DNA of 64,000 nucleotides from assembly GCF_020283565.1 (NCBI RefSeq), contig NC_060063.1, positions 45,716,856 to 45,780,855 of the forward strand. Reading direction: 5' to 3'. Both the position numbers and the translations under genes were made by a program. Shown piece by piece: positions 22,790 to 32,320 of this stretch; within the stretch, counting starts at the first letter, position 1; every line of letters starts with the position of its first letter. The DNA comes from Trifolium pratense (Eukaryota; Streptophyta; Magnoliopsida; Fabales; Fabaceae). The notes beneath the pieces are model-generated. The model had not been told where the DNA came from. It searched no databases and saw nothing but the letters and a program-made list of their open reading frames with translations.

Positions 22790-23519
22790 CCCTCCTCGAC
22801 AAGCTATTTAGGCCTGCGCGCCATTTACTTGTAATTTTTATTTGTCATTTTATAACAAATTTTGGGGGCCTGCGTGCCCGGTTTTTGTAATATCCGAACA
22901 AGTGGGTTTTCATGCCCGGTATTTTATAACAGTGATGCCCGTTTTGTTAATCCTGCTCGTTTATTTCATTCTCCTCGTGTGTATGTTTAAGTTATTGCTC
23001 TTTGTTTTTGCTAAGTTATGCCTGTTCGTAATACGCATGTCTTTATGCTTGCTCGTTTTTAACTTAACAAATTTTTGGTTTTGGTGTTTGTGTATTTGCT
23101 CGACATTGTTATATGCCTGCGCAACAAAACCTTTTTCTTTATTTGCAAGTTTTTTCTTTCGAGCGCGTGTCGTCGAGGAGGTCGTCCTCGGATTTAACTT
23201 AGACAGTTTAGGGAACTGTCTAAGCGCCTAGAGTTGTTTTCTGAGGCTAATACGGACGCCGACACGTTGTTGTGCCCGCCCCCACGGCTTGAACTTCCCA
23301 TCGCGAGCTGGGCGTTAAGCCTTGGCACGAAGACGAGGAGCTTGTCTCAAAGGTCATCCTCGTCGGGGAGACGCTCTGCCCTTCCTGAGCCAGAGTATCT
23401 CCTTTTTAATTATTGGATCGAGCACGTGTGCCCGCGTGCTTTCCGTTGTCGAGGTGTCGGGCTCGTTGCTAGAGGATCCGAGCAGCCTTTTAGAAGTGTT
23501 TTTTTACTTTGGCAATAAC
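22790..23519. other. Retroelement non-coding region between antisense gene and pol
   Basis: This is the convergent 3' flank of two opposing genes: the antisense gene ends at 22789 and pol ends at 23520. GT-rich, T-rich DNA with repeated GCCCG wording. No frame was recognised. Confidence 0.5.
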
Positions 23520-26363
23520 TTAGCTATAATATTGTTTTAATTTTTGGGCGTTCCAAGGTCGAGGAAGTTTCTTTCCTCGAAGATCCTCGAGATAGTATGC
23601 GCCATTTTCTGTTTTGTCAATGACGCGATATGGTCCTTCCCAGTTGGCCGCCAGTTTACCATCCTGGGAGTCCTTAGCATTTCGTCTTAGGACGAGGCTG
23701 CCCACTTCAAATTCTCTTTTGATGACTTTGACGTCATGTCGGGCAGCTATTTTTTGTTTAAGGGTGGCTTCCCGGAGGGATGCCCCCGTGCGGATCTCTT
23801 CGACGAGATCGAGCTCTTCACGGAGAGCTTCGTCGTTCATTTCCTCTTCGAGCGGTTGCTCGGTTCGGCGAGATGGCTCGCCCACCTCCACGGGGATGAC
23901 TGCTTCTGTTCCATATACCATTCGAAATGGAGTCTCCCCGGTCGTGGAGTGTGGTGTTGTACGATAGGCCCAAAGGACGCTTTCAAGCTCCTCGACCCAT
24001 TTCTTTTTATTTTGGTCCAATCTTCGTCGTAAGCCGCGCAGGATTATTCTGTTGGCGGCTTCGGCCTGCCCGTTAGTTTGGGGATGTTCCACTGAAGTGA
24101 AATGTTGCTTGGTCCCCAGAGCAGCGAGGAAGTCTTGGAATCCTTTGTCCGTGAATTGTGTCCCGTTGTCTGTGACGACGGCTTGTGGTATTCCAAATCG
24201 GCAGAGTACGTCGCGTTTGAAGAAACGGAGTATCCTGAACGACGTTATGTCGGAGAGGGGTTCTGCCTCTACCCACTTGGTGAAGTAGTCCACAGTGACT
24301 ATTAAAAATTTATTTTGATGGAGTCCCTTTGTGAAGGGGCCAAGTATGTCCATGCCCCACCAAGCGAAGGGCCATGGTGACGACAAAGACTTGAGTTCGT
24401 GGGGAGGAGCTAGGTGCATGTCCCCGTGTCGTTGACATTTGTCGCATTTTTTCACATGGTCCTTTGCGTCTTGCTGCATGGTGGGCCAGTAGTATCCTGC
24501 TCGAAGAGCTTTCCTGGCCAGCGATCTTCCTCCCAGGTGTTGGGCGTTGATCCCCTCGTGTACCTCGCGCAGGATGTAGTCGACTGTTTCCTCGTCGACA
24601 CATTTTAAGAGCGGGATTGAGAACCCTCGTCTGTATAACTTTCCGTCGAGGATGACGTATGCGCATGCTCGACGTCTTATTATTGCAGCTTCTTTCTGAT
24701 TGTCGGGGAGGGTTCCGTTTGCGAGGAAGTTGTAGACGGGGGTCATCCAGCAATTTTTGTCGCCAATGACATTTATGTCGAGGACGTTGGTCGTCTTCTC
24801 GATGCTTGGTCGAGGGAGTATTTCTTGAATGACGGACTTGTTTCCGCCTTTCTTTTTTGTGCTCGCCAATTTGGACAGGATGTCTGCCCGTTTGTTGTGC
24901 TCGCGTGGAACGTGCTGCACTTCCACGGACTCGAACTTAGTGATTTTTTCCTTCACTAATGCTAAATACTCGGAGAGGTTATCATTTTTGGCTTGATATT
25001 CTCCTAATACTTGTGAGGCAACAAGTTGTGAATCTGTGAAGATTTTGATTTCTTTTGCCTCCATGTCCTCGGCCAACCGTAGTCCTGCTAGGAAGGCTTC
25101 GTACTCCGCCTGGTTGTTCGATGTCGGGAAGGATAGCGCTAGGGATACCTCGATGATGATCCCGTTCTTGTTTTCCAGGATAATTCCTGCTCCTGCTCCC
25201 GTGGCGCTCGATGCTCCGTCGACGAATATTGTCCATTTGTCTGCCTCGCTTGTCGCGGAGGATGGATTCGTCATTTCGGCCACAAAGTCTGCTAGGACTT
25301 GTGATTTTAGCGCTTTCCTGCTTTCGTAACGAATGTCGAATTCGGAAAGCTCGAGGGACCATTTGAGCATCCTGCCCGCCATATCTGGCCGACCAAGCAA
25401 TGACTTAATTGGTTGGTCGGTTCGGACTACGATTGTGTGTGCTAGGAAGTAGTGACGTAGTCTTCTTGCTGCGTTTATCAAGGCAAGGGCCACCTTCTCG
25501 ATTTGTGTATATCTGAGTTCGGGCCCTTGGAGAGCCTTGCTTGTAAAGTACACTGGTTTTTGTCCTTCCGTTGTTTCACGGACAAGGGCTGCGCTGACGG
25601 CTTCAGATGCGACGGAGAGGTAGATGTATAGCACTTCCTCGACATCTGGGCGCGAGAGGACTGGGGGCTCGGACAGGGCCTTCTTTAGATGTTGGAGGGC
25701 CTGCTCGCACTCGTCCGTCCATTCGAACACAGCTTCTTTCCTTAGTAATTTGAAAAGCGGTAGTGCGTGTTGAGCAGATTTTGCTACAAAGCGGGACAAT
25801 GAGGTTAGCATTCCATTCAGGGTTTGTATAGATATCTTGTTGCTCGGAGTTGGGAGCTCTGTAAAGGCGCGACATTTGTCGGGGTTGGCTTCGATTCCTC
25901 GTTCTGTTAGGTAGAATCCGAGGAACTTTCCTGCCCGTACCCCGAAGGTGCATTTTTCTGGGTTGAATCGCATGTTGTGTTTTCTGGCCTGCTCGAAGAC
26001 CTTACGTAAGTGGGCGGTATGGTCGATTTCCTCATGGGATTTTACGATCATGTCGTCCATGTAGACTTCGAGCATGTCGCCTATTTCTCCCCGGAATACT
26101 TTGTTCATCATCCGCTGGTATGTAGCACCAGTGTTTTTTAGAACGAAGGGCATTACGTTGTAGTAATAGTTGCCCGATTCGGTCATGAAAGCTGTTTTTC
26201 CCCTGTCGGCCACAGCCATTGGGATTTGGTTGTATCCTGAATATGCATCCATAAAAGACAATAATTTAAAGCCAGAAGAATTATCGACTAGCTTATCAAT
26301 GCAAGGTAAAGGATAAGAATCTTTAGGGCAAGCCCTATTGAGATCGGTATAGTCCACACACAT
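23520..26363 (-). CDS. Ty3/gypsy Pol: reverse transcriptase, RNase H, second RNase H, integrase
   Basis: The open frame is 947 aa. It begins inside the conserved CVDYTDLN block of the reverse transcriptase, directly after a TGA, so this is not a natural protein start. Reverse transcriptase shows YSGYNQI and the catalytic YMDD (residues 101-104). A Ty3-type RNase H follows (FEWTDECEQAL to about residue 365). A second RNase H-like domain comes next (WTIFVDGASSATGAGAGIIL, NNQAEYEAFLAGL, KIFTDSQLV), which is characteristic of Tat-lineage elements. Integrase has a zinc-binding part (CDKCQRHG), the catalytic Asp residues in WWGMDILGPF and VVTDNGTQF, and the Glu in NGQAEAANR. The C-terminus ends PWNAQKLKQYYS. 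The products copy element RNA and insert the DNA. Confidence 0.9.
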   Translation of the reverse strand: MCVDYTDLNRACPKDSYPLPCIDKLVDNSSGFKLLSFMDAYSGYNQIPMAVADRGKTAFMTESGNYYYNVMPFVLKNTGATYQRMMNKVFRGEIGDMLEVYMDDMIVKSHEEIDHTAHLRKVFEQARKHNMRFNPEKCTFGVRAGKFLGFYLTERGIEANPDKCRAFTELPTPSNKISIQTLNGMLTSLSRFVAKSAQHALPLFKLLRKEAVFEWTDECEQALQHLKKALSEPPVLSRPDVEEVLYIYLSVASEAVSAALVRETTEGQKPVYFTSKALQGPELRYTQIEKVALALINAARRLRHYFLAHTIVVRTDQPIKSLLGRPDMAGRMLKWSLELSEFDIRYESRKALKSQVLADFVAEMTNPSSATSEADKWTIFVDGASSATGAGAGIILENKNGIIIEVSLALSFPTSNNQAEYEAFLAGLRLAEDMEAKEIKIFTDSQLVASQVLGEYQAKNDNLSEYLALVKEKITKFESVEVQHVPREHNKRADILSKLASTKKKGGNKSVIQEILPRPSIEKTTNVLDINVIGDKNCWMTPVYNFLANGTLPDNQKEAAIIRRRACAYVILDGKLYRRGFSIPLLKCVDEETVDYILREVHEGINAQHLGGRSLARKALRAGYYWPTMQQDAKDHVKKCDKCQRHGDMHLAPPHELKSLSSPWPFAWWGMDILGPFTKGLHQNKFLIVTVDYFTKWVEAEPLSDITSFRILRFFKRDVLCRFGIPQAVVTDNGTQFTDKGFQDFLAALGTKQHFTSVEHPQTNGQAEAANRIILRGLRRRLDQNKKKWVEELESVLWAYRTTPHSTTGETPFRMVYGTEAVIPVEVGEPSRRTEQPLEEEMNDEALREELDLVEEIRTGASLREATLKQKIAARHDVKVIKREFEVGSLVLRRNAKDSQDGKLAANWEGPYRVIDKTENGAYYLEDLRGKKLPRPWNAQKLKQYYS

Positions 26364-29300
26364 TCACCATTTTCCATTAGATTTTTTCACAAGTACAACG
26401 TTGGACAACCAGGTAGTGTATCTGGCTTCCGAAATAAAATTTGCCTCTAGGAGGTCTTTTACAGCTTTTTCAGCAGCCTCCGCTTTTTCGGGAGACTGCC
26501 TACGCCTACGTTGCACTACGGCACTAGCAAGTGGGTCGACAGTAAGTTGATGACAAGCGATGTTTGGATCCAGCCCGGGCATGTCGGCAGCGTGCCATGC
26601 GAACAGATCAGCATTCTCTCTAAGGCAGGCTTTCAGCTGCTTCCTCGCCAGCTCGGGGAGCCCTGTCCCAATCTTTACTCCTTTTTCTGGATCCTCGCCA
26701 AACTGGACTATCTCAAAGTCTCCATCTGGAATGGGGCGATAATGCTCTTTGCTCGCCTCGTCGTCTTCCTTCTCCTCCTTCTTCAGCTTTTTCTCCTCCT
26801 TGTGTTCTTTCTTGGAGGTGCGGCTGTCAAGATCAACAGAGCTCACATTTGGTCCGGGCAGGTTTGATGGTGCTTCCGGGGACGTCTCTGGTGGTGTTTC
26901 CGAGGAAGGCTTTGGTTTCTTTGGTTCAGGCGCTTTGCCAATGAAGTTGTTGCCTTTGGATGCTGCGTCAAAGCACCTCCTCGCGGCTTCAATGTCCCCG
27001 TGTAACGTAGCAACCTGCCCCTTATGAGTGTAATACTTCATCTTCAGGTGGGCGGTGGAGGGGACAGCGATCAGGTCTGCTATGGCCGTCCTGCCGATGA
27101 TGCACTGGTAGAGGCAGGGGCAGTCTACGACCAGAAATTTGACCCTGATCGACTTGGCAGTTTCCTCGGAGCCGAATGTGACTATGAGGTCGACATAGCC
27201 CCAAGGCCTAGTGGTTGCCCCGTTGAATCCTGTGAGATCTGAGCCCAAGTACGGGGTGAGGTGTGTCTCGTCCAGCTGTAGGGTCCTGAACAAACTGGCG
27301 TACATGATATCGCAGGAGCTCCCCGGATCGATGAGGACCCGACGAACGTCCATGTTGGCCATGTCTGCCCGGACGAGGAGGGGAATTTGGAAATTGGCTG
27401 TTCCACCGGGCAGCTCTTCTCGATAGAAGGCTAAAGGCATTGATCGCCCCTTTGCTTTGTCCAGCGTTGCGTTCATGTTCGAGGACGTGTTGATGAGATC
27501 CTCGAATTTTCTTTTTATTGATCCGACGGTGTGCTTGTCCATATGACCGCCGGATATGACGAATGAGTCTGTGAAATAGTCCCACGTGCTAAGCGTAGGA
27601 CCAGTATAGGTGTCCCCAAAACCGCTGGGGATAGCAAAGTCTTCTGGCCGGGATACGCTCATGGCTATCTGTTTGGCGTTGTTCTGCCCGGCTGGTTGTG
27701 GAGGTATCTCCTCGATCGCGCGTGTCTCCGCGGCCTCTGGTCGAGGGTCACTGTTTCTTTTGACGAACTCCCTCAAGTGTCCGCTCCTTATCATGATTTC
27801 AATAGCATCCTTCAGCTGGATGCAGTCGTCGGTCCTGTGACCATAGCTCTTGTGGTATCTGCAATACCTATTCTTGTCTTGGCCAGGCTTCAGAGGGGTT
27901 GGCTTTGGTTGCTTCACACCTGCTCTGTCGAACTCGGAGATGTGAACTGCAGCAAATATTTCTCCCCGAGATTTGATAAGGGGGGTGTAGGTGCTGAATG
28001 CGCTTGGGGGGCCACGGGACTCTCGTCTTTCGCCCCTTCTTCTGTCTCTCCCCCTTTCGCCACCCCTGTCGCTGTGGCCTCTGTCGTTTCCTCTGTCGCC
28101 GCCCCTATCATCGTTCCTATGGGAGGACTCGCGGGCAGGGTGGCTGCTTCCAGGTCGGGCAAGGCGGGCGACATCAGCTGCCTGGACTTCCTCGTACTCA
28201 ATGTATTTTTGAGCTTTTAGGAGGAGGTCGTCCCAGGTGGGTGGTTTTTCTATGCCCACAGCCTTGGCGAAATCGCTGCCCGGGCGAAGGCCCCTCTGCA
28301 GCAAATACTTCTTCATATCGTCGGTTGTTTCGACCTGCACAACCTCCTTATTGAACCTCTCGACGAAATTGCGGAGAGTTTCTTCCTCAGCTTGGTATAT
28401 GGCCTCCACGGCGTGCACAGTTTTTGGGTGCTTGCGGGAAGCAGTGAAGTGTCTACAGAACTGGTCTGTAAGGTCCTTCCACGAGTGGATAGATTGAGGG
28501 GGCAGGCTTTGGTACCATGCCATCGCTCCTTTCCTCAGCGTGGTCGGAAAAAGTCTGCACCTGATGGCACCGCTAATATTCCTGAAATCCAGGTTAGCGT
28601 TGACATTAGCTATGTGATCGTCGGGGTCGGTCAAACCATCGTACGCGGGGAGCGTAGGAGGTCTCTCGAAGCCCTTTGGAACACGCTTCCTCAGAATGTC
28701 TACGGACAGGGGGCATCGGGGATCACCCTCGTCACTCCCATTGGGAGAATGGTCCTCGGACGACCTGGGAGAATAATCGCCGGGCATGGGCGTTGGACTG
28801 CGAGATTTGCGAGGACGGTAGCTGCCCGACGCGCCATGCTTGGCCATCAGCGCCAACCCTTGAGGTGAGTGGCGGCGCGGGGCTTCGTGCTTCCCTTTCT
28901 TGCCCGGAGGGGACCTTCCCTCGCGATGAGGAGGAGTACGATCTTTCTTCCGAGGAGTAACTTCGACCCTCTCTAGGTCGGGGCGTCGATGTTTGACGGC
29001 CGCCGGACGGGGAGGGGAAGGAGTAGCCTGGTGTCTCCGCGGGGGAGAGTTGGTCTTTCTACGGCGCCGGCTCCTTTCCAGCGCGGTGATTCTTTCACTT
29101 TGTTCGTCTAACCGACGACCTTGAGCCTGCATGGCCTCCGTTGTTTGTTTCAGAGCGGCGATCAAGGCCGTGATCTCGGAATTGGCCAAGATTGCGGGTT
29201 GTCCAGCGTTGTTTGCCGGAGTTTCTTGTTTCAATTGCGGGCGTTTGCCCATCTGACGATCGGTTAGGATCTCGACGTCTTCTTCATCGGAAGAGAGTGA

Positions 29301-29465
29301 GGTTTCCCGTCCGTCGCGAGAGTCGGTTTCTGGACCGCGTGGTACGGTGGTATCGTCACGCACCGGTGATAGGACGGTGTTATGCTGCGGCGGCGGAGAG
29401 GGTGGAACGTTGAGCACGTTGTCATCGCCGGTATCGGTGTTGAGTTGCTGTGATGAACTAGCCAT
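26364..29465 (-). CDS. Ty3/gypsy Gag-protease, ending at an in-frame TGA within the RT region
   Basis: 1033 aa from ATG 29465, about 70 bp from the primer-binding site. The N-terminal part is basic and Pro/Arg/Ser-rich. The Gag domain is near AMAWYQSLPPQSIHSWKDL. An Arg/Gly-rich linker precedes a zinc-knuckle-like CRYHKSYGHRTDDC. The retropepsin-like active site reads VLIDPGSSCDIMY, with Pro in the second position of the Asp-x-Gly triad, a variation seen in related plant elements. The frame runs into the start of reverse transcriptase (NVVLVKKSNGKW) and stops at TGA 26366-26364. Pol resumes in the same frame at the next codon, where an Arg codon is usual. A CGA-to-TGA change is the simplest explanation, so the copy looks intact except for one nonsense codon. 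Confidence 0.9.
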   Translation of the reverse strand: MASSSQQLNTDTGDDNVLNVPPSPPPQHNTVLSPVRDDTTVPRGPETDSRDGRETSLSSDEEDVEILTDRQMGKRPQLKQETPANNAGQPAILANSEITALIAALKQTTEAMQAQGRRLDEQSERITALERSRRRRKTNSPPRRHQATPSPPRPAAVKHRRPDLERVEVTPRKKDRTPPHREGRSPPGKKGKHEAPRRHSPQGLALMAKHGASGSYRPRKSRSPTPMPGDYSPRSSEDHSPNGSDEGDPRCPLSVDILRKRVPKGFERPPTLPAYDGLTDPDDHIANVNANLDFRNISGAIRCRLFPTTLRKGAMAWYQSLPPQSIHSWKDLTDQFCRHFTASRKHPKTVHAVEAIYQAEEETLRNFVERFNKEVVQVETTDDMKKYLLQRGLRPGSDFAKAVGIEKPPTWDDLLLKAQKYIEYEEVQAADVARLARPGSSHPARESSHRNDDRGGDRGNDRGHSDRGGERGRDRRRGERRESRGPPSAFSTYTPLIKSRGEIFAAVHISEFDRAGVKQPKPTPLKPGQDKNRYCRYHKSYGHRTDDCIQLKDAIEIMIRSGHLREFVKRNSDPRPEAAETRAIEEIPPQPAGQNNAKQIAMSVSRPEDFAIPSGFGDTYTGPTLSTWDYFTDSFVISGGHMDKHTVGSIKRKFEDLINTSSNMNATLDKAKGRSMPLAFYREELPGGTANFQIPLLVRADMANMDVRRVLIDPGSSCDIMYASLFRTLQLDETHLTPYLGSDLTGFNGATTRPWGYVDLIVTFGSEETAKSIRVKFLVVDCPCLYQCIIGRTAIADLIAVPSTAHLKMKYYTHKGQVATLHGDIEAARRCFDAASKGNNFIGKAPEPKKPKPSSETPPETSPEAPSNLPGPNVSSVDLDSRTSKKEHKEEKKLKKEEKEDDEASKEHYRPIPDGDFEIVQFGEDPEKGVKIGTGLPELARKQLKACLRENADLFAWHAADMPGLDPNIACHQLTVDPLASAVVQRRRRQSPEKAEAAEKAVKDLLEANFISEARYTTWLSNVVLVKKSNGKW

Positions 29466-29535
29466 GAAAGTTGTTGAGAGAATCGGTTTTGATCTTTGTT
29501 TCTTTAGGAAAGATTAAAGAAGGGGAGGAACTCAG

Positions 29536-29553
29536 TCCCCACAGACGGCGCCA
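29536..29553 (-). other. Primer-binding site of complete gypsy element
   Basis: The minus strand reads TGGCGCCGTCTGTGGGGA, one base after the 5' LTR. The start resembles the complement of a tRNA-Asp 3' end used by related plant elements, but the inner bases differ, so the primer is not certain. Confidence 0.8.
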
Positions 29554-29738
29554 CTGATCTAACCTGATGATCAGAAAGGTTGAGGCCGGTCCGTTGAGCA
29601 AGCTTCCACACCAAAGGGGGGGTTTGTACCTGCAGGTGCTCTGATGCCTAAGTCAGCAAAGAGGACAAGAGATACAAAGAAGAGAGAGAAAGAAAGTGTA
29701 GAATGGTTTAGAATACCTGGCTCTCCTGTCTAGGAGAG

Positions 29739-29746
29739 CTTATATA
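29739..29746 (-). promoter_or_regulatory. TATA box in gypsy 5' LTR
   Basis: The minus strand reads TATATAAG, roughly 400 bp from the outer LTR end, a suitable U3/R position. The same sequence occurs in the 3' LTR at 18569-18576. Confidence 0.6.
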
Positions 29747-29931
29747 GTGCCCCCAGCGCTGGGCCAAAGGTTGGTCTATTGGGCCGGGATAACTGGCCCA
29801 ATAGACTCAACTGCCAAGATAGTCCCTGTATCGTAGGGGAAGGCCGTTATTTCGCCTCTATCTTGGTGGAGCCGTTCCGCTATTCGCGGGTAAGGGATAG
29901 GCTCAATGACAGATGTGGTTGGACAAAGGAG

Positions 29932-30005
29932 CACGTGCTAAACGTGCTGCTTAGCTGTTAAGCTAAGGTGGAACGGATCAACATGCATGGATAGACGAGC
30001 ACGTG
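29932..30005 (-). promoter_or_regulatory. Duplicated G-box (CACGTG) block in LTR U3
   Basis: Perfect CACGTG palindromes at 29932-29937 and 30000-30005 sit 68 bp apart. Each is followed on the plus strand by the words AACGTGCTGCTTA, so the block is a duplicated unit. It lies 190-260 bp upstream of the TATA box on the minus strand. G-boxes bind plant bZIP/bHLH factors, which suggests light, hormone or stress-responsive control of this element. Confidence 0.5.
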
Positions 30006-30608
30006 TTTAACGTGCTGCTTACCCATTATGCCGAGCAGGGCACGTCATTGGCTGACGTGTCGGGGAAGTCTCCCCTTATTGGGCTGTGCCCCAGATGTCG
30101 GGCAGAAGTGATTGGGCCAGCTCCTGGCCCAGTCCAGAACACTAATATTATTTAATATAGAAAAATTAATAAATAATATTTATAAACCAATCAAAATCAT
30201 CCACATCAACAAATTTATCGGTACATATCTATATAATTTGTGAATAAAAAAATCACCGTGGTACAATGTTTTGGAAGAGTTCCTGTTTTTTATGATAAAA
30301 AACTTATTTTATTTTTTCAGTCTTAAAAAAAAAACTTATTTTATTTTTTCAGATCTAATCAACTTATTTTTTTATTTTTTATTTTTTACGGAATCTAATC
30401 AACTTATTCTTTTTCTTTTTTTTTTTTTGACGGAAATCTTCCCCTTAATTAAATATAGGTTATTATAGTTTTATAAGAATCCTCCTTCCCTAAAAAATAT
30501 AACAACCTATTTGCATAGATTAGAGCATAGCACTATTGCCGTATCTTCTCATTCAATGTGTATTTGAACCCTATACTAATTGCATTTGAACCCTAAATAT
30601 CAACTCCA

Positions 30609-32108
30609 ATGGCGCCTGATCGAATTAGCAACTTGCCGGATTCAATTCTCTGTCACATTCTCTCTTTTATTCCAACCAAACAGGCCGCTGCCACTAGCAT
30701 CCTCTCAACAAGTTGGAAGTCAATATGGCTTTCGGCCCTAACTCTCGACTTTGAGGACAAAACCTTCAATGACTTCATCTCCTTCCGAAATGCTGTCTAC
30801 AGATCATTTGCCTGGCGAAAAACCACATTGCCAATCCTTTCGTTTCGCATCAAATGTAGCAACAAAAACTCTCCTAACTGTCCAAACCTTATCAGTAAAT
30901 TTGTTTACATTGCAATGCAACGAAATATTGAGAACCTAAAAATCAATGTTGCCACTGAATTTTCCCCTTGTATTCTTACTTGTAAGACACTCAAGGTTCT
31001 TAAGTTGAAAAGGCTAAAAATAGTGGAAGATTTTTCTCATCAATTGGATCTTCCTCTTCTCAAAACTCTCCATTTGAGCAAAGTCTATTTCAAACATCAT
31101 GAATATCTTGTGAAATTTCTATCATGTTGCCCTATTCTTGAAGATTTGCAACTAAAATATTTAACTGTACCGGATTATGATGTTGCAAAGGAAAAGTTTA
31201 AGACCTTGCCTAATTTGATCAAAGCAAGGGTTTCTTATTATCATGATAGTATTTCATTTACATTGGTTTGTAATGTGAAGAGTCTACATATAGAATTTGT
31301 ATGAATATATCATATTGTTAAATAAATTGTGGTTTTATATATTATAAAGTTAAATATGTTTTTCTTCCTTATAAAACATATTTAACTTTTCATTCTATTC
31401 TATACATGCATGCATGCCTAATAATGTGTCTTGTGTAATTCATGCAGTGCAAATGGAAATGTTGTACCAAGCTCCCCATGTTTCATAATCTGACTGACAT
31501 GGAGCTAAAATTTTCCTATGCATCTTGGACTAATAGTTGGTGGAATTGGTTGCTAGAAATGCTTGAATGTTGCCCGAAACTTCAACATTTTACCATTGAG
31601 GTTTTGTTTGTTTGATTCTTTTCCTTTTTTTTAAGTATACTCCATGTTTTTTTTTCCTTCTTTTTAATAATAAATATAGGTAGAGGACAGAGAATGATAG
31701 GGATACCAACAAAGTTGGGATCGATATCTATCCCTACCTCGATGTCCAGATGCTTTTGAATTGTGAAAAGAAAAGAAATTTTTTTTTTTTATTTTCTGAT
31801 AAACCAAAACCTATGTGAATTGTTGATAGGATAATGTAAACGAGTTGGGCAACCAAAGTTGGAAGGATCCACCAAAAGTTCCGAAATGTGTCTCATCGGA
31901 GCTTAGAACATGTTGCATTGGAGGTTACAACGGCAAAGAATTTGAGCTTCAATTTGCAAAATATATTATGCAGAATTCAAAAGTACTACACACCATGACA
32001 GTTAAGTGCACTAGCTCCGTAGATATGAATGACATGCGCCAAATTTTTATGAAATCATTTTCGCCCGCAAGGGACTCTTCGAAATGTAAACTACTATTTG
32101 TTCAATGA
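30609..32108 (+). CDS. F-box/FBD-like protein, tandem copy 2
   Basis: Three exons, 30609-31298, 31448-31600 and 31830-32108, join in frame (phase-0, GT/AG) to give 373 aa. The F-box is at the very N-terminus (DRISNLPDSILCHILSFIPT, SILSTSWKSIW). LRR-like segments (LPLLKTLHLSKVYFKHHEYL) and an FBD-like C-terminus (FAKYIMQNSKVLHTMT) follow. The second exon is 153 bp against 87 bp in copy 1 and looks like the ancestral length. The second intron carries extra sequence near 31680-31745 that copy 1 lacks. The LTR retroelement sits 463 bp upstream of the ATG and separates this gene from its original distal upstream region. The frame is intact; it is a predicted SCF substrate receptor with unknown target. 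Confidence 0.8.
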
Positions 32109-32320
32109 TGGCAATACCTTTTATATTTGATTCTACATATGCACTAGTGGTAGATTTGATGGTTAGAAATACACTAACTTTGTTTCATTTTGTCCTCTAT
32201 CCTATAAAGATTTTGAAATATATATTGTTAATTAATCGATTCAAGATCTTCTTCACTGTTATGCCTTTGTTATTTGCTCATTGATGATTGTATTTTATTC
32301 GAGATTTTGAGTTATATCGA

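Larger units (their letters stand above)
18385..30141 (-). mobile_element. Complete young Ty3/gypsy (Tat-like) retrotransposon with antisense gene
   Basis: Two 587-bp LTRs (18385-18971 and 29555-30141) differ at only three positions I can see. They are flanked by a perfect 5-bp duplication CTAAT (18380-18384 and 30142-30146). The element reads on the minus strand: 5' LTR, PBS, gag-protease, reverse transcriptase, two RNase H-like domains, integrase, then a region with a gene on the opposite strand, PPT and 3' LTR. The second RNase H and the extra antisense gene before the 3' LTR are hallmarks of the Tat branch (Retand/Grande-type) of plant Ty3/gypsy. With 3/587 LTR differences and an assumed rate of 1.3e-8 per site per year, the insertion would be roughly 0.2 million years old. 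Confidence 0.95.
29555..30141 (-). repeat. 5' LTR of the complete gypsy element
   Basis: 587 bp, near-identical to 18385-18971. On the minus strand it starts TGTTCT and ends AGATCA, next to the primer-binding site. It carries the element promoter: a TATA box at 29746-29739 and paired CACGTG motifs upstream. Confidence 0.95.
17596..32320. repeat. Tandem duplication, unit 2 (carries F-box copy 2, split by retroelement)
   Basis: Unit 2 starts with the same GATGCAGGTCCGACGAG as unit 1. Its upstream part runs 17596-18384. After the 11,757-bp LTR element and its CTAAT target duplication, the homology resumes at ATTATTTAATATAGAAA (30147), exactly where unit 1 is uninterrupted (about 14882). The right-hand limit near 32320 is where I can no longer see similarity to unit 1. 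Confidence 0.85.

Noticed and set aside
26364..26366. Programmed UGA readthrough between gag and pol
   Set aside because: The stop interrupts the conserved reverse-transcriptase block where Arg is usual, not the gag/pol junction; a point mutation is simpler. Kept as a testable alternative.
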